Shown piece by piece: positions 59,543 through 64,000 of a DNA stretch of 64,000 nt. Every line of letters starts with the position of its first letter. Within the stretch, counting starts at the first letter, position 1. The notes under the pieces are model-generated. The model made no database searches, had not been told where the DNA came from, and saw only the letters and a program-made list of their open reading frames with translations. The stretch is from assembly GCA_037952775.1 (NCBI GenBank), contig JBANAY010000004.1, positions 13,826,001 through 13,890,000 of the forward strand, read 5' to 3'. This DNA comes from Clonostachys chloroleuca (Eukaryota > Ascomycota > Sordariomycetes > Hypocreales > Bionectriaceae). The translations under genes and the position numbers were made by a program.

Positions 59543-61539
59543 TTAGTGAATAATGAAGTTCCTCTTCGTACATGAGCCATTGTTCAGCGTCCCCAAGATT
59601 TCACCATTCATAATGCCATGAACATAAGCATCCCCTACCAAAATAAACCCATCGCCATCCTCCCTCGGCCGTAAGATGAACGGAACCGCACTCCCAAAGA
59701 AAATGCAGATGAGATCTCCCATCTGCGGCTCATGGGAACCAGTCCCCAGGTAACCATTGCGAGTTCTTATCAATCTCCGCCCTAGATTATACATCCTCAC
59801 CATCCTATTGTATCTCGTATAGAACACTTCCAGCTCTTCATCCGTGGTATCATTTAAAAATGGCCTTTCATCGGAGTAAAGGCCTGGAGGATAATGACTG
59901 TCTCCTTCGCGCAAGTACTCCTCTGTGTCCGGGCGTCGCAGCCATTGCAGCCAGGCTACGAAGTCAGACCTGTGGTGGTCTTCATTTTCCGGTGCACAGT
60001 GGAGAGCATAAAATCCTTCAAACTCGCGACACATGGCCGTCATTGTCATGGCGTAGGCATCAATGATGGCCGGCGCAGTAGCATATGGCCCGGTTTCTGA
60101 ACCAGTATCGTATCGTCTCCATGGTCGCAAAGGAGAGAAGTGTGGCTTGGCTGGGGGAGTAGCATTATAACCGCGGATAAAAGTCAATTCGGCAACATCT
60201 TCCACTCTGTCGAACTCGAACCCCGCCACCTGCAGTCTGTGTCCGGAGAGAAGTTTAGTAGAAAATAGCGGAGAAGAACTTTCTGTAGAAGATTTGCTCT
60301 TCCCTGCGGCATAAAATTTGTACCATGTAGTTGATGCACTGCTTGTCTCGTCACCCCTATTCCACCTGGGCACCCAGGAAGGCAGTTGAAGAGCTGGTGT
60401 CTGGTCTCCTAACTCTCGATCGACACGCGTAAGAATGACTAAGTCTTTACTTCGGCGGATCGATGCCATGGTCACATCGACATACGCTTCTTCGACGGAG
60501 ACTCGATAATTTGGCTGGATATCGGGATACTCTCTCTTGAATGCGGGGAGATGCATCAAAGCATACACCTTGTCACGGAGGTTCGTAGCGCCGAACCTTT
60601 TGCATCCGTCGAGAAGACTGTCAAGCGACTGATTCTCGCGGGTCCAGTCGTCGGGCCTCATCTTCATGATATTGAAGCACATGGAACTGGAGTAATCAGC
60701 CGGATCGTAAGTCTTATTGTAGCCCACCTTTGTCCCGTTTACGAGAACCCAGTCCGCGGCGAAGTAAAGGGGTGCATATGTGGTCGTTCTGTTCCCGCAG
60801 AAGAAGAGGACATCTCCGGAGAAGTAGGCTTCTTGGATGACCTTGAGAATTCATTAGAACGATTTAGACACGACGAGGTGGAGTGAAGTGAGGAGGGTGC
60901 GACGCTCACCCACACGCGAGAGAACCATGGGCGGCAAAGAAACTGAAATAGCGAGCTCTATTGCTCTGAGTCTTTAGGCGGTAGGCCGTTGAAATCGATT
61001 TTCTGGGCTAGCATGGGATCTCTGCCATGTTAGTCCAGGTGACGGTCGGCCTGATCAACTGCAATGCCCAGATGCTGGGTGTAGAGCAGAGTGATTGCTT
61101 GAACTAAGGCCAGTGCAGTGTCAGAATGCGCGTCGGGAGCGCCGAGCCAGACCAGGCACCTAACACAGGATTGATACACAGTGTGCATCATCTGCACGTG
61201 GAATGATTTCTCGTCCAGATCCTCTTGGTTGATGCACAAAGCGTCCGCCCACAGCCTGCGAGGTTTATCCTGGAGCCTAAAGTTGTGAAGGGCAGCGTGG
61301 AGGTTCGCTGTGACGCTGATGCAAACATCATCGCAATAGATGTTTTTCTTGGAGGTCGGGTCACCCCAGACGTATGAGATGGCTTCGAATTCCGGCTCGT
61401 CGTCGAGAAAAGCGACCTGAAGGGAGATGCGGATGGGATCATCACCAGCTCCAGGAAATAAAATAAGGACACGGATAACTCGGGAACGCGGCAGTGCCTG
61501 GTAATAGTACACAGATTGCGATTCATTCAGTTGTAGCAT
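59543..61539 (-). pseudogene. HET-domain (heterokaryon-incompatibility-like) gene with in-frame stops
   Basis: Exon A is 60910-61539 and exon B 59543-60841, with a clean intron between. Residues 53-61 read AISYVWGDP, followed by LWADALCINQEDLDE, CLVWLGAP and, at the end of exon A, RPWFSRVW; exon B opens VIQEAYFSGDV. These are the standard HET blocks (PF06985). Exon A contains TAA at 61030-61032 and TAG at 60958-60960. The TAA might be spliced out, since GGACTAACATGGCAG looks like a branch point and acceptor. The TAG sits where relatives have Trp (before SSLFQFL), so TGG to TAG is likely. The C-terminal region is otherwise intact. Intact relatives trigger cell death on non-self fusion. Confidence 0.8.
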
Positions 61540-61902
61540 AGTGTAATTGGGTTTGGGAATAGATAATTGTCAATAACGGAGGAGATTGCTGGCAAGATGA
61601 CATCAGAATCCGCGCATGAATCCCCGCCAGTTTGCCAAGAGCGCATGGTCATGCCAAGTTATATGACAGTAATGTAAGACGGTATGTGAGAAAAAACATA
61701 AGACAAGCGATCACAGCAGACCATGCTCAACTATCTATTGACAAAGCAAGTAATTCTAGAGGCTTTTGATCATAGAACAATAAAAAAAATATTGAGTGTT
61801 TTCATAGCGGTTCGATTGTTTATTGTCACTGCGTGGAGCGAGTATTGGCTATTTGCTGTCCGTAACTGTGTCTTTTCGTGGCATACAGATGCTGAACATG
61901 GG

Positions 61903-63141
61903 TCAAGGAAGCTTAAAAGTGAATCTCAGCCCGGAATGGTCACTCCATTTCACCTCGCCATCCTTTACTTCACCTGGCTTGGGGACTGGGATGGTACCAG
62001 GGCAGAGATGTTGTAGCTCCAATGATTCTAACGGCCCCGTAATTGCTACTCTATCTAACCTTCGGGGTTCGAGAGGTTGTTTGGATTTCTGCTCCGTATT
62101 GATCTGGGGCTGCGCTGCATCTGCTCCATACAATTGAAGCCAAGCGTCAACAAGTCCATTGTTCATGATTAAGCCTTGATCTTCTTGGCAAACGGCGTTG
62201 AAATCGCCTGCGACAAGACCTATATTCGACTGTTTCGTTTGTGAGTTGTTGCCCTCATGCAGTATTTCAGAGATACAGGCCATCTGCTGCTTGCGATAAC
62301 TTAGCGTGGAGCTCAATGAATCAAGATGCACATTGACCAGACGCAGGCATTTACAGTCTTCAATCCTCGTGTGCAATGAAGAAGATGCTGTAGTCGGTGG
62401 GAGAAACACGTCCGTGCAGAGTGCATCTCTTCCGTACTGGCTCGGAAGCTTGAACCGGGAGACGGGGTCGATGATTGCGCCTTGGCTTGAGAAACGGGCT
62501 TTGGATAGCATTGTCATGGTTGCGAATGAAACATCGTCAAATGCGGCAGTGTCTTCAGCATCTGTTGCCAAGTAATTCGAGCGGATCCGCGTGTCTCGTA
62601 GCAGACAGTTGCGAACTTCCCGAGTGACTTCTTGCAGAAATATAATGTCGCTTGATAAGTGTGCTTCAGACAGAAGCAGATTGATTATTGCGGTAGCACG
62701 AGTAACTGGTCGAGGCCACAATGCGTTAATGTTCCAACTTGACAAAGAGTAAATAGCCGACTTGACACTCTGGCGAACATTCGCTTCATCGAGGCGTGGA
62801 GGAGCAGCCATCCAGCGTCGAACCGACGGCTGGAAAATACTGAGGGTTCGAGTGATATTCTTGGAATAATCATTGCAAAGCTCCCAGTTCCCGAGAAGAG
62901 GGAAGCTGAGATGATGCCTGATCGAGATATAATAGGAGATAAGGTACGTCGGTTTGATCTTCGAGAAGGGTGCTCCAAGATGATATTGTGTCGGGGAGAA
63001 ATATGCGGGAGGAATGGAGTTCAAAACTGTTTGTGATGAACAAAAGAACGGTACGAAAACTCTCAGTACCGCCTGGTCTCCAAAAATTAAGCGAAATGTA
63101 ACCTTCGCCAGGCAGGTGTTCTGTGAAATAGAGTTCCGCAT
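61903..63141 (-). CDS. EEP-superfamily phosphodiesterase, TDP2-like
   Basis: The catalytic order of endonuclease/exonuclease/phosphatase proteins (PF03372) is complete: SSWNIN, IFLQEV (metal-binding Glu), VNVHLDS, VAGDFNA, RRLDRV and WSDHSGL. This resembles fungal tyrosyl-DNA phosphodiesterase 2-like enzymes, which release 5'-tyrosyl adducts from DNA; other EEP substrates are possible. The frame from 63141 gives 412 aa, but the first 100 residues look non-coding. A strong acceptor (TTTTCCAG) just before PSVRRWMAAPPRLD suggests that a 5' exon exists upstream and the shown N-terminus is wrong. The ATG at 62811 would give 302 aa covering the whole domain. Confidence 0.75.
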   Translation of the reverse strand: MRNSISQNTCLAKVTFRLIFGDQAVLRVFVPFFCSSQTVLNSIPPAYFSPTQYHLGAPFSKIKPTYLISYYISIRHHLSFPLLGNWELCNDYSKNITRTLSIFQPSVRRWMAAPPRLDEANVRQSVKSAIYSLSSWNINALWPRPVTRATAIINLLLSEAHLSSDIIFLQEVTREVRNCLLRDTRIRSNYLATDAEDTAAFDDVSFATMTMLSKARFSSQGAIIDPVSRFKLPSQYGRDALCTDVFLPPTTASSSLHTRIEDCKCLRLVNVHLDSLSSTLSYRKQQMACISEILHEGNNSQTKQSNIGLVAGDFNAVCQEDQGLIMNNGLVDAWLQLYGADAAQPQINTEQKSKQPLEPRRLDRVAITGPLESLELQHLCPGTIPVPKPGEVKDGEVKWSDHSGLRFTFKLP

Positions 63142-63756
63142 AACTTTTCAACGCAGAATGGAATTACTCATTTAGACTTCCTTCTAAAGCTCTGCAATGT
63201 CTTTAAGCAGCTCCCGCTCAAATGACAGAGGTTTTATCGTTGTGGTAGTTAGCAAGGGTGCTTGAAAGTCTCATATGCCCGCAGCGTGCAGCGACAGCAG
63301 CGTATCTGTGCAGAACACGAAAGAGTCATGGTTTGCACGAGAAGTAACATTCAACTTACACGTGTTGCAGTCGATATTCCCTAATTGTGCGATGCCACAT
63401 TGACACTGACAATTCTCATAATCTATACCAGCGAGTGGAATGATCGGTGTCCGTCGCCGCGAGAATCGAACTCGCTCCCCGTAGGGCTGCCAAAAGCGAC
63501 TTTAGGACCGAGATCCACGGGTAGTACCCGGCATTTGCTTTCGCTGATGCAAGCCATCACGGCCATGCAAGAAGGGCTTTCACTATACCCATAGGGCCAC
63601 TAGGGCTTTGTAAAAAGGCTTTCGCCAACGCACATTGGCCAGTACGGTCAAGAAATGAGGGCTTTCATTCGCTGCAATGGAACAATTCTCGAGGCTTCCG
63701 GTATCTAGCTTGCCAGTTCGACAATGCGGCGTGTAAATCGTACGACCCATCCCCAT
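63142..63756. other. Intergenic region near the right edge
   Basis: Contains a tRNA-like T-arm sequence on the minus strand (about 63454-63476), but no complete tRNA. No gene. Confidence 0.4.
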
Positions 63757-64000
63757 TTACCACCACCAGTCCTTGACTGGCTCTTTTGGCTCTTTGGGCT
63801 CTTTAGGCTTTTTGGCGGTCTTGTCGGTTTTGTGTGGATGTAGGCGACTGTAGAGCGACCTGGGCTTGACTTTCCCGGTGGTCTGGCGATCGTCTCGTTG
63901 GAAGGGCTGCGTAACGTACGCTGGCACGGTGAAAACAACCTCACCTGCCTCATTGACAAACTCTGTTGCCCCATTATTGTCGTCCTCCCACTTTCGCTCC
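63757..64000 (-). CDS. C-terminus of an unrecognised protein running off the right edge
   Basis: The minus-strand frame open from the window end to the TAA at 63757 gives about 80 residues. It contains VVFTVPAYVTQPFQRDDRQT, KVKPRSLYSRL, a lysine-rich KKPKEPKEPKEP repeat and a terminal DWWW. Codon choice and the tidy charged tail look coding. An overlapping frame (63705-63974) is less plausible. I do not recognise the family. Confidence 0.5.
   Translation of the reverse strand, partial: ERKWEDDNNGATEFVNEAGEVVFTVPAYVTQPFQRDDRQTTGKVKPRSLYSRLHPHKTDKTAKKPKEPKEPKEPVKDWWW

Noticed and set aside
63440..63520. tRNA gene on the minus strand
   Set aside because: A good T-arm/B-box (GCGAGTTCGATTCTCGC) is present. 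The matching acceptor strand lies only about 49 nt away, there is no D-arm or anticodon arm, and no A-box fits.

Overview
The window reads as nuclear DNA of a filamentous ascomycete (Pezizomycotina; a Sordariomycete is my guess, not proven). The evidence is many short GT-AG introns of about 45-75 bp with CTAAC/CTAAT branch points, secreted proteins with Kex2-type KR sites, and fungus-specific families: CFEM, HET, NACHT-ankyrin, Ayr1-like SDR, and a fungal transcription factor lacking a zinc finger. I placed exon boundaries by hand from splice sites, phase and family motifs; no database was searched.

Layout. 1-1230: relic of a STAND-type TPR protein cut by the left edge. 2674-3251: small secreted protein with a phospholipase-A2-like motif. 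6159-7658: HxxxD acyltransferase. 7.7-12.4 kb: AT-rich, repeat-bearing, gene-free. 12443-13838: eight-exon secreted protein with three copies of a Cys-rich domain. 14.0-18.5 kb: glutathione transferase, SDR and a divergently transcribed transcription factor, a plausible small detoxification or metabolic unit. 19467-20508: GPI-anchored cutinase-like esterase. 22705-24030: proteinase-K-like subtilisin. 28946-30639: secreted haem peroxidase. 33292-34126: CFEM GPI protein. 35096-36103: M43 metalloprotease. 39171-40360: mucin-like single-pass membrane protein. 43319-43777: SnoaL-like protein. 44199-46130: NACHT-ankyrin relic. 46399-47390: second SDR. 48729-51371: F-box/ankyrin protein. 52105-53840: leucine-rich protein. 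55115-55929: four-helix MARVEL-like protein. 58537-59043: small beta/gamma-crystallin-like secreted protein spread over four short exons. 59543-61539: HET-domain gene with stops. 61903-63141: TDP2-like EEP phosphodiesterase. 63757-64000: C-terminus of a gene leaving the right edge.

Together this looks like an accessory region rich in secreted or surface proteins, interspersed with decayed allorecognition-type genes (TPR-STAND, NACHT-ANK, HET) and long gene-poor stretches. Three otherwise well-preserved genes (subtilisin, transcription factor, LRR protein) are each out of frame by exactly one base, which could mean real decay or deletion errors in the assembly.

The best candidates for something undescribed are the triple-domain secreted protein at 12.4-13.8 kb, the PLA2-like small protein at 2.7-3.25 kb, and the crystallin-like small protein at 58.5-59.0 kb. 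I found no CRISPR array, no rRNA, no complete tRNA and no intact transposase.
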